From: Vreelandella arcis
GTDB taxonomy: Bacteria; Pseudomonadota; Gammaproteobacteria; Pseudomonadales; Halomonadaceae
NCBI RefSeq assembly: GCF_900103865.1
Contig: NZ_FNII01000017.1
Span: 1-64,000 of the forward strand
Direction: 5' to 3'
DNA: 64,000 bases
The notes below the pieces were generated by a model, which was not told the DNA's origin, ran no database searches, and saw only the letters and a program-made list of their open reading frames with translations. Position numbers and translations under genes: made by a program. Every line of letters starts with the position of its first letter. The first letter of the stretch is position 1. Below, in pieces: positions 34,684 to 43,810 of the stretch.

Positions 34684-36885
34684 GTGAACCAACCTTCTTT
34701 CTGCAAAAGGTGGCTAACGGCTGCTATTGCTGTAGCTGCCTACAGCTCTTCAACGACTGTATTTGCGCAGGATGCTGAGCAAAGCTCGCAATTAGATAGC
34801 AATTCGCCGAACACATTGCCTACAGTGCAAGTAACAGGCGATAGAATTTCAGGTGCGCTACAGCCGACTGAGGGATATACCGCCAATACTAGTCTCAGTG
34901 CCACCAAGACTGACACTCCTCTAATGGAGACAGCCCAGTCGGTATCCGTGGTCACGCGCGAGCAGATCGAAGATCAAAGCGCGAAAACGATACAGCAAGC
35001 CCTGCGCTATACCCCTGGCGTTTTCACAGGCACCCGCAACGGTTTTGGTAATCGTTACGACTTCGTCAATATGCGCGGTTTTGGTGGCGTCGGTAGTATC
35101 GACAACGTCTATTTTGACGGCCTTAAAATGGCTAGCGATGTTTCCGGCTACAATTCATTACAAATTGATCCCTATTTTCTTGAGCGGATCGATGTGTTCA
35201 AAGGGCCAACATCTGTTTTATATGGGCAAAGCTACCCGGGCGGTTTGGTTGGGCTGACCAGTAAACGCCCTCTATTTTCACCTAGTCATGAGATCCAATT
35301 AGAAACGGGCAGCCATAATAAACGTACGGCACGATTTGACGTCAGTGGTCCTTTAGGCGAAAACCAACAGGTTGCCTATCGCCTGGTAGGGTTAGCCAGC
35401 AGTTCGGACAGCCAGTTTGATCATGTAGAGAACGAGCGCTATACCATTGCCCCCTCTTTGACGTTCTTGCCCACCGATGCGACATCATTGACCGTCATGG
35501 CCTACCTGCAGCACGAACCAAATCGTGGCTACTATGGTTGGACGCCAGCCGACGGTACGGTGCGAGATTATAATGGTAAACGGATCGATAATAATTTTTT
35601 TGATGGCGAGCCAGGTGTCAATGGGTTCGAGCGTTATCAACGACTAATAGGTTACCAACTAGAACATCAGTTCAACGATCAGTGGCAGGCTCGACAGAAT
35701 TTCCGCTTCACCTCTTCGGATATTGATTATGACTCCATTTATTCCAGTAGTTATGTAGGCGATAGTAATCTGCTGAACCGACGCGCCGCGAGAGCCGATG
35801 AGTCCATGCACGCCTATCATGTGGATAATCAGCTACAGGGGGACGTTACGACCGGAGCTCTTGAACATACGCTACTAGCCGGTGTGGACTACCAGTACCA
35901 ACGCAACTCGGGAGAATGGCAGTTCGGATCGGCATCTCCCCTGGATGCTTTTGACCCACAGTATGGAAATACCCAAACCACCTATGCAACGCCCACTAAC
36001 TTCATCAACAAGGTAGAGCAGACAGGGGTTTACCTGCAGGATCAGATCAGCTTCAACCGCTGGCGTTTAAACCTGTCAGGGCGTCAGGATTGGGCTGACA
36101 CCAGCACCGCCTACACCAACTTGGGCATGTCGTCTGAAAGCGACAATGAGAAGTTCACCAGTCGTGCCAGCTTATTGTATGCCTTTGATAATGGTATTTC
36201 TCCTTACGTCAGCTACTCGGAATCATTTCAAGCAGCGTCCGCCACAAGGACGGACGCCTCCGGCAACACTCTGGATCCCAGCGAGGCCTCTCAATACGAG
36301 ACAGGGATCAAATATCAACCACCCGGCCGCAATGACCAATACACGGCCGCTTTATATCACCTAGAACAGGAGAATGTTTCCGAAGCCATTCCTAACACAT
36401 CGTTCTATGAGCCTATCGGCAAAGTACGTTCACGCGGCTTAGAGCTCTCTGCCACCTTGCGTCCCACTGAGCAGCTTTCGTTGCTCGCCAACTATACGTA
36501 TACCGACATGGAGTACGTTGAAACCAATGATGAGACTCAAGGCAATACACCCTATGCTGTACCCCGTCATATGGCCTCGGCATGGGGCAAATATGAATTC
36601 ACTAACGGTGCCTTAAACGGTCTTGGGATTGGCGCAGGTGTCCGCTACAACGATTCTACCTGGGGCGATGAGACCAATACATTTCAGGTAGACGGCTATA
36701 CGCTGGTCGATGCCATGCTGGAATATGATCTGGGCGCGTTATCAAGCGACCTTGAGGGCATGAATTTACAGGTCAATGCGAACAACCTGCTCGATAAAGA
36801 GTATACGTCTTCTTGCTCTAGCCTCAGGATTTGTCACTTTGGCGAAGAGCGCAATGCGACGGCAACCGTCAGCTATCGTTGGTAG
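34684..36885 (+). CDS. TonB-dependent siderophore receptor 4
   Basis: A 733-residue outer-membrane receptor without STN domain. The first 30 residues (KRWLTAAIAVAAYSSSTTVFAQ) and the upstream promoter are nearly those of receptor 3, but the rest diverges strongly: TonB box PTVQVTGD, plug ETAQSVSVVTREQIEDQS and VFKGPTSVLYGQSYPGGLVGLTSKRP, and barrel ending TATVSYRW. It is AT-richer than receptor 3 (about 40-50% GC in sampled rows). Start GTG with AAGGAG upstream. It has no adjoining binding protein of its own. It is probably a FhuA/FoxA-class receptor; ligand unknown. Confidence 0.9.
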   Translation: MNQPSFCKRWLTAAIAVAAYSSSTTVFAQDAEQSSQLDSNSPNTLPTVQVTGDRISGALQPTEGYTANTSLSATKTDTPLMETAQSVSVVTREQIEDQSAKTIQQALRYTPGVFTGTRNGFGNRYDFVNMRGFGGVGSIDNVYFDGLKMASDVSGYNSLQIDPYFLERIDVFKGPTSVLYGQSYPGGLVGLTSKRPLFSPSHEIQLETGSHNKRTARFDVSGPLGENQQVAYRLVGLASSSDSQFDHVENERYTIAPSLTFLPTDATSLTVMAYLQHEPNRGYYGWTPADGTVRDYNGKRIDNNFFDGEPGVNGFERYQRLIGYQLEHQFNDQWQARQNFRFTSSDIDYDSIYSSSYVGDSNLLNRRAARADESMHAYHVDNQLQGDVTTGALEHTLLAGVDYQYQRNSGEWQFGSASPLDAFDPQYGNTQTTYATPTNFINKVEQTGVYLQDQISFNRWRLNLSGRQDWADTSTAYTNLGMSSESDNEKFTSRASLLYAFDNGISPYVSYSESFQAASATRTDASGNTLDPSEASQYETGIKYQPPGRNDQYTAALYHLEQENVSEAIPNTSFYEPIGKVRSRGLELSATLRPTEQLSLLANYTYTDMEYVETNDETQGNTPYAVPRHMASAWGKYEFTNGALNGLGIGAGVRYNDSTWGDETNTFQVDGYTLVDAMLEYDLGALSSDLEGMNLQVNANNLLDKEYTSSCSSLRICHFGEERNATATVSYRW

Positions 36886-36948
36886 AGTCAGCTCACTCAT
36901 TACGCGAGTATTAAATCACCTGCTTATATAGGCTGATTCAAGGAAAAT

Positions 36949-36984
36949 ACGGGGTGTCTCTATGTCTAGAGGCACCCCGTTTAA
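36949..36984 (+). terminator. Terminator-like hairpin after receptor 4
   Basis: ACGGGGTG pairs with CACCCCGT, extended by CTCT/AGAG across one mismatch. A short TTTAAT follows, so it is a weak intrinsic terminator. Confidence 0.65.
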
Positions 36985-37110
36985 TCTGGCTGTTGAATTC
37001 GGCCTTTATCCTGATGTCACCTAGCGCTATGTGAATAGTAGCTGCACAGTGCAACCGGTGAGCATGCTAGACTATTGACCATGTCGCTGTTTTTGCTCTG
37101 GAGACCCACC

Positions 37111-38676
37111 GTGACGGATGCCCACCGCCGTAAGCTCCCCATCGGGATTCAGACGTTCTCGGATATCCGCGAAGGGAACTATTACTACGTCGATAAGACA
37201 CCGCACATTGAGCGTTTGGTTAACCAGAACAAATACTACTTCCTTTCGCGACCACGCCGCTTCGGTAAAAGTCTCTTGCTGGACACCCTGCGCTGCCTGT
37301 TTGAAGGTCGCCAGGCGCTGTTCGAAGGGTTGTATATTCACGACAGGTGGGACTGGCAGCAGCGCTATCCGGTGATCCGTATTAGCTTTGCCGATGGCGT
37401 GATGCAGAGCCGTGAAGGGCTGGATGAACGTATCCGTGAGCAACTACGCGTCCAACGTGAGCAACTCGGCATTACCCAGCACCATAAAACCGATATACCG
37501 GGTGAGTTTTCCGCCCTCATTCGCGCCGCCCACCAGCAGAGTGGCCAGCGCGTGGTTGTGCTGATCGACGAATACGACAAGCCGATTCTGGACAATATCC
37601 TGGTGCCGGAACGTGCCCGGGAATTGCGTGAGGGTTTGAAGAACCTTTACAGCGTTATTAAAGACGCCGACCCATACTTGCACTTTGTGTTGCTCACCGG
37701 CGTTTCCAAATTCAGTAAGGTCAGCCTTTTCTCAGGATTGAATAACCTCAACGATATCACTCTGGATGCCCCCTTCAGCACGATTTGCGGCTATACCGAC
37801 GAGGACATTGACACGGTGTTCACCGCTGAGTTGCCCGGCCTTGATCGCGAGGCGATCCGCCAGTGGTATAACGGCTACCGCTGGGGTGGCCGTGAGGTAA
37901 CGTCCGTCTACAATCCCTTCGACGTGCTGTTACTGTTTCAGAAACGCGAGTTCGGCCCGTACTGGTTTGAGTCTGCCACACCGACGTTTTTGGTGGATAT
38001 CCTCAAGCAGCGCGGGGTATTTACCCCGTCATTGGATCATTGGGAAACCGAGTATGAATTGCTCAGCCAGTTTGATGTTGACCAGATCAGCACTGAAGGT
38101 CTGCTGTTTCAAACCGGCTACCTCACCATTCAGCAAGTAGAAGAGCCTCTGCGGGGCTACCGTCAGTACACCCTTGGCTTCCCTAACCGCGAAGTCGAAA
38201 CCAGCCTCAACCATGCGCTACTGCCTTCACTGGGGGTCGAAAACGCCCCACGCGAGCGAAGAACGCTGTTTCGTCATTTAAGCCAGCACGACCTAGTCGG
38301 ATTGGAAACGCACCTGAAGGCGCTCTATGCAGGCCTCCCCCACGACTGGTACCGCAACAATCCCATTGCCAAATACGAAGGCCATTATGCCAGCGTCTTT
38401 TACAGCCACTTCGCAGCCTTGGGTCTGGATGTAACCGTGGAAGACGCCAGCCACCAGGGCAAGGTGGATATGAGCGTGGACTTTGGTGGGCATATCTACC
38501 TGTTTGAGTTCAAAGTGGTGGAACAACTGCCGGAAGGTAAAGCACTGGAGCAAATCAAACACAAAGGCTATGCCGATAAGCACCGCGCTTCGGGCAAACC
38601 CATCCACCTGATCGGCGTGGAGTTTTCCAGCGTTGAGCGCCAAATTGTGGGGTTTGAGGTGGAGACCTTGGCTTAG
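37111..38676 (+). CDS. AAA-ATPase-like / PD-(D/E)XK nuclease-domain protein
   Basis: A 521-residue two-domain protein of the family that joins an AAA-ATPase-like domain to a DUF1703 PD-(D/E)XK nuclease-like domain. The N-terminal part has LPIGIQTFSDIREGNYYYVDKT and an atypical P-loop SRPRRFGKSLLLDTL, a Walker B-like VVVLIDEYDKPI and a sensor-like LLTGVSKFSKVS. The C-terminal part has the nuclease core KVDMSVDFGGHIYLFEFKVV (D-x(n)-ExK). The family is multi-copy in many bacteria and its role is unproven; defence or nucleic-acid processing is a fair guess. The GTG at 37111 is preferred because TGGAG precedes it; ATG at 37081 or TTG at 37075 are alternatives. Confidence 0.82.
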   Translation: MTDAHRRKLPIGIQTFSDIREGNYYYVDKTPHIERLVNQNKYYFLSRPRRFGKSLLLDTLRCLFEGRQALFEGLYIHDRWDWQQRYPVIRISFADGVMQSREGLDERIREQLRVQREQLGITQHHKTDIPGEFSALIRAAHQQSGQRVVVLIDEYDKPILDNILVPERARELREGLKNLYSVIKDADPYLHFVLLTGVSKFSKVSLFSGLNNLNDITLDAPFSTICGYTDEDIDTVFTAELPGLDREAIRQWYNGYRWGGREVTSVYNPFDVLLLFQKREFGPYWFESATPTFLVDILKQRGVFTPSLDHWETEYELLSQFDVDQISTEGLLFQTGYLTIQQVEEPLRGYRQYTLGFPNREVETSLNHALLPSLGVENAPRERRTLFRHLSQHDLVGLETHLKALYAGLPHDWYRNNPIAKYEGHYASVFYSHFAALGLDVTVEDASHQGKVDMSVDFGGHIYLFEFKVVEQLPEGKALEQIKHKGYADKHRASGKPIHLIGVEFSSVERQIVGFEVETLA

Positions 38677-38784
38677 CTACCAAGCTCCACCACTGTCATC
38701 TCCGCGTCATGAATGGCTAGTTACATTGAATAGATACAGTTTTAGCCATTCACTAAGACACGATGAAGGCCCAGGGGAAATACA

Positions 38785-39582
38785 ATGCTCGATAGCAGTA
38801 ATGACCTACTCGAAACGGTGAAGCAGGCAGCGTACGAGGCAGGTGCGCTGTTGCGCGAGGGGTATTCGCTAAAGGGAAGAATTGCCTTTGAGCAAAAGGG
38901 GGCGTCAGACTTTGTCAGCTACTACGATACGGCCGCCGAGAACATCATTATCGACTGTATCAACAGCGCTTTTCCCGATATCGCTTTCCTAGGTGAAGAG
39001 AGCGGGCTTACGCCCACCGATAGTGACTATACCGTCATCATTGACCCTCTTGATGGCACCAGCAACTTTCTGCATGGGGTGCCTCACTTCTCAGTCTCCA
39101 TCGCGGTTACTAAGGGCGATGAGCTGATCATCGGCGTTGTCTATCAACCGCTGCTTGATGAAATGCTTTGGGCTGGCCAAGGCACCGGGACTTTTCTCAA
39201 TGATCAACAGCTAACGATGCCTGATGCGCGCCCGCTGACCGAGATGCTGGTGAGTACCTGCCTGCCCTACCACGCTAAAGGCGACTGCTCGACGGCCCTA
39301 AATCAACTCGCCGCTCTAATGCCCCAGGTGGCGGGTATCCGCAGCCCGGGCTCAGCGGCGCTGGAGATCGCCTACACCAGCCTGGGCCGGTTTGATGCTT
39401 TTTGGTCTCAAGGCGCTAAGCTCGACTTTTGGGATATCGCCGCCGGTATTGTGATTGCCCGAGAAGCTGGCTACACCGTCACGGATCTCACTGGCGAGCC
39501 CTATCCCGCCCACTGGAACAGCCTGATTGCAGCGCACCCCGAGCGGCATGACCAATTGCTGGCGTGTTTAACCTCCGGCTGA
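38785..39582 (+). CDS. Inositol-monophosphatase-family phosphatase
   Basis: A 265-residue Mg-dependent, Li-sensitive-type phosphatase. The metal-site motifs are present in order: GEES (FLGEESGL, about 72-75), DPLDGTSNFLHG (about 90-101) and WDIAAGIVIAREAGG-like WDIAAGIVIAREAGY. Members act on inositol phosphates, fructose-1,6-bisphosphate, NADP or 3'-phosphoadenosine phosphates; the sequence does not decide which. A GGGGAAA stretch lies before the ATG. It stands alone between the AAA/nuclease gene and fhuC, with no visible tie to iron uptake. A 7-base-pair hairpin (TAGACGC/GCGTCTA, 39617-39637) without a T run follows. Confidence 0.87.
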   Translation: MLDSSNDLLETVKQAAYEAGALLREGYSLKGRIAFEQKGASDFVSYYDTAAENIIIDCINSAFPDIAFLGEESGLTPTDSDYTVIIDPLDGTSNFLHGVPHFSVSIAVTKGDELIIGVVYQPLLDEMLWAGQGTGTFLNDQQLTMPDARPLTEMLVSTCLPYHAKGDCSTALNQLAALMPQVAGIRSPGSAALEIAYTSLGRFDAFWSQGAKLDFWDIAAGIVIAREAGYTVTDLTGEPYPAHWNSLIAAHPERHDQLLACLTSG

Positions 39583-39720
39583 TAAACGATCAACGTCATC
39601 GCTAATTCTCATCGACTAGACGCTCAAGCGGCGTCTATCTGACGGATACCTCCCGCCTGCCTGTTCATCTTCACGCTGTGCACCACCCCCTCGACGTAAA
39701 TCTTTTCATTTTTTTGTTAA

Positions 39721-39760
39721 AAATGAGAACTATTAGCACTAGAATGGAGAGATTATCATT
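39721..39760. promoter_or_regulatory. Fur boxes upstream of fhuC
   Basis: AAATGAGAACTATTAGCACT aligns with the fhuB/SIP Fur box (AAATGATAATAATTAGCACT), differing at only three of these 20 bases. A second site GATTATCATT lies at 39751-39760, just before the ribosome site. Confidence 0.78.
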
Positions 39761-39783
39761 AACTCTATCGCCAGGAGTCATTC

Positions 39784-40551
39784 ATGTTCGAGGTCAAAGG
39801 CGCCACCTTTGAAATCAATGGCAAGCCGATTCTAAATCCCATTGACCACAGCTTTCATGAGGGCAAGATATATGGCTTGATCGGCCATAACGGCTCGGGT
39901 AAATCGACGCTGATCAAGCTGATGGCCCAGCAGCAGCCGGTAAGCCAGGGGGAGATTCACTTTGACCAACGCCCGCTGAGCGATTGGGGAAATCGCGAAT
40001 TCGCCCGTCAGGTGGCTTACCTGCCCCAGCATTTGCCGAGTGCCGAAAGCCTGACGGGACGTGAGCTGGTCAGCTTCGGCCGCTACCCGTGGCATGGGCT
40101 GCTGGGTCGTCATACGCAAAAGGACAAAGACGCCGTCGAGCGCGCCATTGCCCTCACTCATACCGAGGCCTTTGCCGACCGCCTGGTCGATACCCTCTCC
40201 GGCGGGGAGCGCCAGCGGGTGTGGTTAGCTATGTTACTTGCCCAGGGCAGCCGTTTCCTGCTGTTGGATGAACCGCTAGCGGCGCTGGATATAGCCCACC
40301 AAATCGAAGTGCTGGCGCTGATTCGCAAGCTGTGCGATGAGCTGAGCCTGGGCGTGATCATCGTGCTGCACGATATCAACATGGCCTCACGCTACTGCGA
40401 CGAACTGATGGCGCTGCACAGCGGCCGTTTACTGGCGTGCGGCGCTCCCGGCGACTTGATGTGCGACAGTACCTTGGAGGCCATTTATGGCCTACCGATG
40501 CAGGTCATGAAGCACCCCAACGGTGAGCATAATATTGCCGTCGCTCAATGA
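39784..40551 (+). CDS. fhuC: Ferric siderophore ABC transporter ATPase (FhuC)
   Basis: A 255-residue ABC ATPase of the FecE/FhuC group. It has Walker A GHNGSGKST (34-42), Q-loop AYLPQHLP, a signature LSGGERQRVWLAMLLAQ (138-154), Walker B RFLLLDEPLAALD and the switch His in VIIVLHDINMASRYCD. It powers import through FhuB on the cytoplasmic face. fhuB is about 10 kb away on the other strand, an unusual split, and no other permease is near. The start codon of binding protein 4 overlaps its stop (ATGA). CAGGAG precedes the ATG, directly behind Fur boxes. Confidence 0.92.
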   Translation: MFEVKGATFEINGKPILNPIDHSFHEGKIYGLIGHNGSGKSTLIKLMAQQQPVSQGEIHFDQRPLSDWGNREFARQVAYLPQHLPSAESLTGRELVSFGRYPWHGLLGRHTQKDKDAVERAIALTHTEAFADRLVDTLSGGERQRVWLAMLLAQGSRFLLLDEPLAALDIAHQIEVLALIRKLCDELSLGVIIVLHDINMASRYCDELMALHSGRLLACGAPGDLMCDSTLEAIYGLPMQVMKHPNGEHNIAVAQ

Positions 40552-41405
40552 GACGTTGCTTTCGCCGCCGCTTATTAGTGTTGGCCTGTCTTGGCACCCT
40601 AGTCTCCAGTGGAGTAGCTGCTTCTGCGAACGTAGTCACCCTGGATTGGGCGATCGCCGAAACGCTGATCGCATTAGATAACCCTCCCGTTGGGTTAGCA
40701 GAGATCTCCCAGTATCGGCGTTGGGGCGGTAGCGAGCGATTACCGAGCGGCGTTCTTGATGTCGGCCTGCGCGCGCAGCCCAACCGCGAGCTCATTGCTC
40801 AGCAGACGCCCGACCACGTCCTTCTATCACCGCTGTTTATGCGGTTGAGCGACCAGCTTAATGCCATTGCACCCGTCACTACGCTAAGCACTTATCAGCT
40901 CGGCGATCCTTTATGGCAACGTCTGCAGCGCACAACGCATACCCTAGCCGCACTGACCGGGAACCACGAGGCTGCGGTTACGCTGATCGAAAGCGTCGAA
41001 ACGTATCTGGAGCAACAAAAAGCGTTGCTGGAAGCACAGTCACCGCTACTGGTGGTGCAGTTTATCGATGCGCGGCACCTGCGAGTATATGGCGAAAACA
41101 GTCTATTTGAGTCGGTACTGGAACGCTTGGGGCTAATCAATGTTTGGCAACAGTCTACCAATCAATGGGGGTTTTCGACGGTGGCGCTGGAAGAGTTGTT
41201 GGCTTACTCCGATGCGACTATTGTCGTCGTTGAGCCGCTGCCTTCGGGGATGGGAGATGGATTTGCGAGTAACGCGCTGTGGCAGCATTTGCCTGCGGTA
41301 AAAGAAAACCGCGTTGTTCGCCTACCAGCGGTGTGGAGTTTTGGGGGCTTTCCCTCGGCAGAGCGCTTCGCTGAATTGCTCAGCGAAGCGCTATTAGCCC
41401 GTTAA
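40548..41405 (+). CDS. FhuD-like siderophore-binding protein 4
   Basis: A 285-residue periplasmic iron-siderophore binding protein, translationally coupled to fhuC by a 4-base overlap. The signal peptide (RRRLLVLACLGTLVSSGVAASA) is better read as Sec type with cleavage after ASA; a lipobox reading at LAC would leave too short a hydrophobic core. Family blocks are LDWAIAETLIALD, RAQPNRELIAQ, LRVYGENSLFESVLERLGL, NVWQQSTNQWGFS and FPSAERFAELLSEAL. Being next to the only FhuC it may be the original FhuD of the system, with the other three as receptor-linked additions. Confidence 0.85.
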   Translation: MRRCFRRRLLVLACLGTLVSSGVAASANVVTLDWAIAETLIALDNPPVGLAEISQYRRWGGSERLPSGVLDVGLRAQPNRELIAQQTPDHVLLSPLFMRLSDQLNAIAPVTTLSTYQLGDPLWQRLQRTTHTLAALTGNHEAAVTLIESVETYLEQQKALLEAQSPLLVVQFIDARHLRVYGENSLFESVLERLGLINVWQQSTNQWGFSTVALEELLAYSDATIVVVEPLPSGMGDGFASNALWQHLPAVKENRVVRLPAVWSFGGFPSAERFAELLSEALLAR

Positions 41406-41426
41406 AGAAAGCTCTGTAACGAAAAC

Positions 41427-43598
41427 TTAGAAGTCCAGTGACGCCGAGAGTTTCACCGTGCGCGGCTCGCCTTGGGTCAAATAACCACCGGTTGCCGAGG
41501 CCCAGTAGTTCTCATCGGTAATATTTTCGATATTAGCGCGCCAGGTGAGCGTATTGCTGTTGAGCGGCATGGCATAACGCACACCGAGATCCCAGCGCGT
41601 CCAGGCGTCAACTTCAAGCTGATTGGCAGCGTCTAGATACTGGCTGCCATTACGCACCGCACGGCCACTGAGCGTCCAACCCGGCGCCTGAGGAATATCC
41701 CACTCGCTGCCTAAGACTAGCCGATAACCGGGCACCCCAACCGCATCGTTACCCTGGTTAGTGCCATCGTCAGTACGCGTCAGTTCAGGATCTATCCACA
41801 TCGCACTGCTTAGCAAGCGCAAACCGTCTACCGGTTCACCATAAACGCTCAACTCCACACCACGATTCCGCTGTTCGCCGTAATAGCCATAAACGCCGGT
41901 TTGGTTATCAATAAAGGCATTGGGCTGCTCAATTTCAAACAGGCTTAAGCTGCCACCCAGGTTTCCCAGATCGAGTTTGGCACCGACCTCGTTCTGTTTA
42001 GCTTCGACCAAACCAATACTCTGCCCAGCATTTACCGCCGAGGTAGGAGCTGTATCACCTGGCTGCAGTGCTTCAATATGATTAGCGTATAGCGAGAGTG
42101 TGTCGGTCGGCTTTACTACAACGCCATACACAGGCGAAAGCCGCGTATCGCTGAAGTTGTTGTCAAAATCACCCTCATAGTCATAGTTGGTGACGTCAAC
42201 TTCCTGATAGCGGGCGCCCAGGGTAAACAGCAGTCGATCATCCAGAAAGCCCAGCGTATCGGAAAGCGATACACCACTGTTGCGGGTGCGACTGCGAAGG
42301 TTAGGATCATTCATATCCCCCCCTGCAAAAACAGGCTCGCGCACAGCAATGTCAGAGGGCTGGTAAATATTAGTGGGCAATCCGGGGGAGGCCATTTCAT
42401 AGGCCGAGCGCGTGGTGCGATAAACGCTGGAGTAGCCAAGATCCAACTGATGGCTAACCGCGCCTGTATCGAATGCACCACGCAATCCCGCCTGCCCGCC
42501 AATACTTTCAGCACGATAAGGCACTTCCATCTGGCCGATAGTGGATGAGCCGTCCACTGCATTAACCGTAGGCGTTGCATAAATGCCGCTTTCACGAGTG
42601 TCGTTACCACCCAGAGCCGCATAGACAGTCCAACTGTCGGCAATATCGTACTCGCCACGCAGCATCGCGAAGCTGGTCTTTAGCTCGGTATTGACCCACT
42701 CCTGCGCATGGTTGCTACTTGCTGAGGGGGCACCTGGCACCCGGATTAATCCGGATTCTACGCGTACTACTGGACGGCCGCCGTTCACAGTATGACTTTG
42801 GTGACCAATATCCAACGAAGCGCGGCCGCGCTCACCGCGATAATCCAGCCCAATAACGGCAGAGGTCGCACGGCGCTCCTCATCGTCAATCGCTGTGTCA
42901 CCGCGCCCACGCACGACATTAGCGCGCACACCAAACTGATTCTCATCGCCAAAACGCCGCCCAAGCTCGATGCCACTTTCGACATAGCCGCTATCCGACA
43001 CCCCTGTAGTAAGCCGATTGAGGGGTTCATCGGCAGCGCGTTTAGGCTCAATGTTGATAGCACCACCAACGCCAGAACCACCGGGCGCAACACCATTTGC
43101 GAAAGCGTTGGCACCTTTAAAAAGTTCCACACGTTCGGCAATATTGGTTGCAACCACCTGACGCGGCAATACGCCATACAACCCACCGTAAGCAATGTCT
43201 TCGCCATTGAGTTCAAAGCCACGGATCTGGAACTTCTCAGCGTAGTTTCCGAAGCCAAAACCGCTTTGTACCGATGCATCATTGATTAACACATCGGCCA
43301 ACGTCTCAGCCTGCTGGTTTTCGATCAGCTCAGCGGTAAACCCAATCACATTGAACGGCACATCGGCCGCATTGCGCTGCCCCCAGGTGCCAACGCGTGC
43401 GCCGGCAGCCACCTGCCCTCCGGCGAATGCAGGCGCCGGGGTATCGCCGTTCGCAGCGACTTCCCCGACCACCGTGACGGTTTCAAGCGAAGTATTACCA
43501 TCGCTGGAGGATGCTTGCGCCCACACGGCACTAGGTACTGGAAGCGCACCTAACAACACGAACGTGAGCGTACGCCAGGCGGGGGAAGGTAAGGACAT
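41427..43598 (-). CDS. TonB-dependent siderophore receptor 5
   Basis: A 723-residue outer-membrane receptor without STN domain: signal peptide to about VWAQ, TonB box ETVTVVGEV, plug with DVPFNVIGFTAELIENQQA, IRGFELNGEDIAYGG and LFKGANAFANGVAPGGSGVGGAINIEPKRA, and barrel ending LSASLDF. The GVGG-type plug loop differs from the other four receptors, so it belongs to another subgroup and probably binds a different siderophore. AGAGGAA lies before the ATG. It is convergent with fhuC/binding protein 4, with 21 bases between the stops. Confidence 0.9.
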   Translation of the reverse strand: MSLPSPAWRTLTFVLLGALPVPSAVWAQASSSDGNTSLETVTVVGEVAANGDTPAPAFAGGQVAAGARVGTWGQRNAADVPFNVIGFTAELIENQQAETLADVLINDASVQSGFGFGNYAEKFQIRGFELNGEDIAYGGLYGVLPRQVVATNIAERVELFKGANAFANGVAPGGSGVGGAINIEPKRAADEPLNRLTTGVSDSGYVESGIELGRRFGDENQFGVRANVVRGRGDTAIDDEERRATSAVIGLDYRGERGRASLDIGHQSHTVNGGRPVVRVESGLIRVPGAPSASSNHAQEWVNTELKTSFAMLRGEYDIADSWTVYAALGGNDTRESGIYATPTVNAVDGSSTIGQMEVPYRAESIGGQAGLRGAFDTGAVSHQLDLGYSSVYRTTRSAYEMASPGLPTNIYQPSDIAVREPVFAGGDMNDPNLRSRTRNSGVSLSDTLGFLDDRLLFTLGARYQEVDVTNYDYEGDFDNNFSDTRLSPVYGVVVKPTDTLSLYANHIEALQPGDTAPTSAVNAGQSIGLVEAKQNEVGAKLDLGNLGGSLSLFEIEQPNAFIDNQTGVYGYYGEQRNRGVELSVYGEPVDGLRLLSSAMWIDPELTRTDDGTNQGNDAVGVPGYRLVLGSEWDIPQAPGWTLSGRAVRNGSQYLDAANQLEVDAWTRWDLGVRYAMPLNSNTLTWRANIENITDENYWASATGGYLTQGEPRTVKLSASLDF

Positions 43599-43636
43599 GG
43601 GAAGATTCCTCTTTGGATAAGAGCACGCAATAGAAT

Positions 43637-43660
43637 GAACAACGAATGGTAATGCGAATC
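43637..43660. promoter_or_regulatory. Possible Fur box upstream of receptor 5
   Basis: On the minus strand ATTCGCATTACCATTCGTT keeps the spacing of the Fur hexamers (GCGAATnnTAATnnnATT type) but deviates from the consensus at several places. It is placed as expected, about 45 bases before the start. Confidence 0.45.
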
Positions 43661-43810
43661 TTACACCAAAAAAGAAGCATTTTCATTTGTTATATAAACG
43701 CGTTTAACACGCATAGCGTTTTAGTGGCATGCATTCTTTTTATGCTGACCCCATACTTGACCCCAGCGCCCTCTGAGGCACCCTTTAAAATCCTAGCTAT
43801 TTAACACTCT

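Noticed and set aside
40548-40620. Binding protein 4 as a lipoprotein (LAC near residue 14)
   Set aside because: The hydrophobic core before the Cys is too short, and a good Sec site (ASA) follows; the other three binding proteins also lack a lipobox.
42785-43289. Overlapping 165-codon frames on both strands within receptor 5
   Set aside because: Both lie inside the receptor gene and show no recognisable domain.
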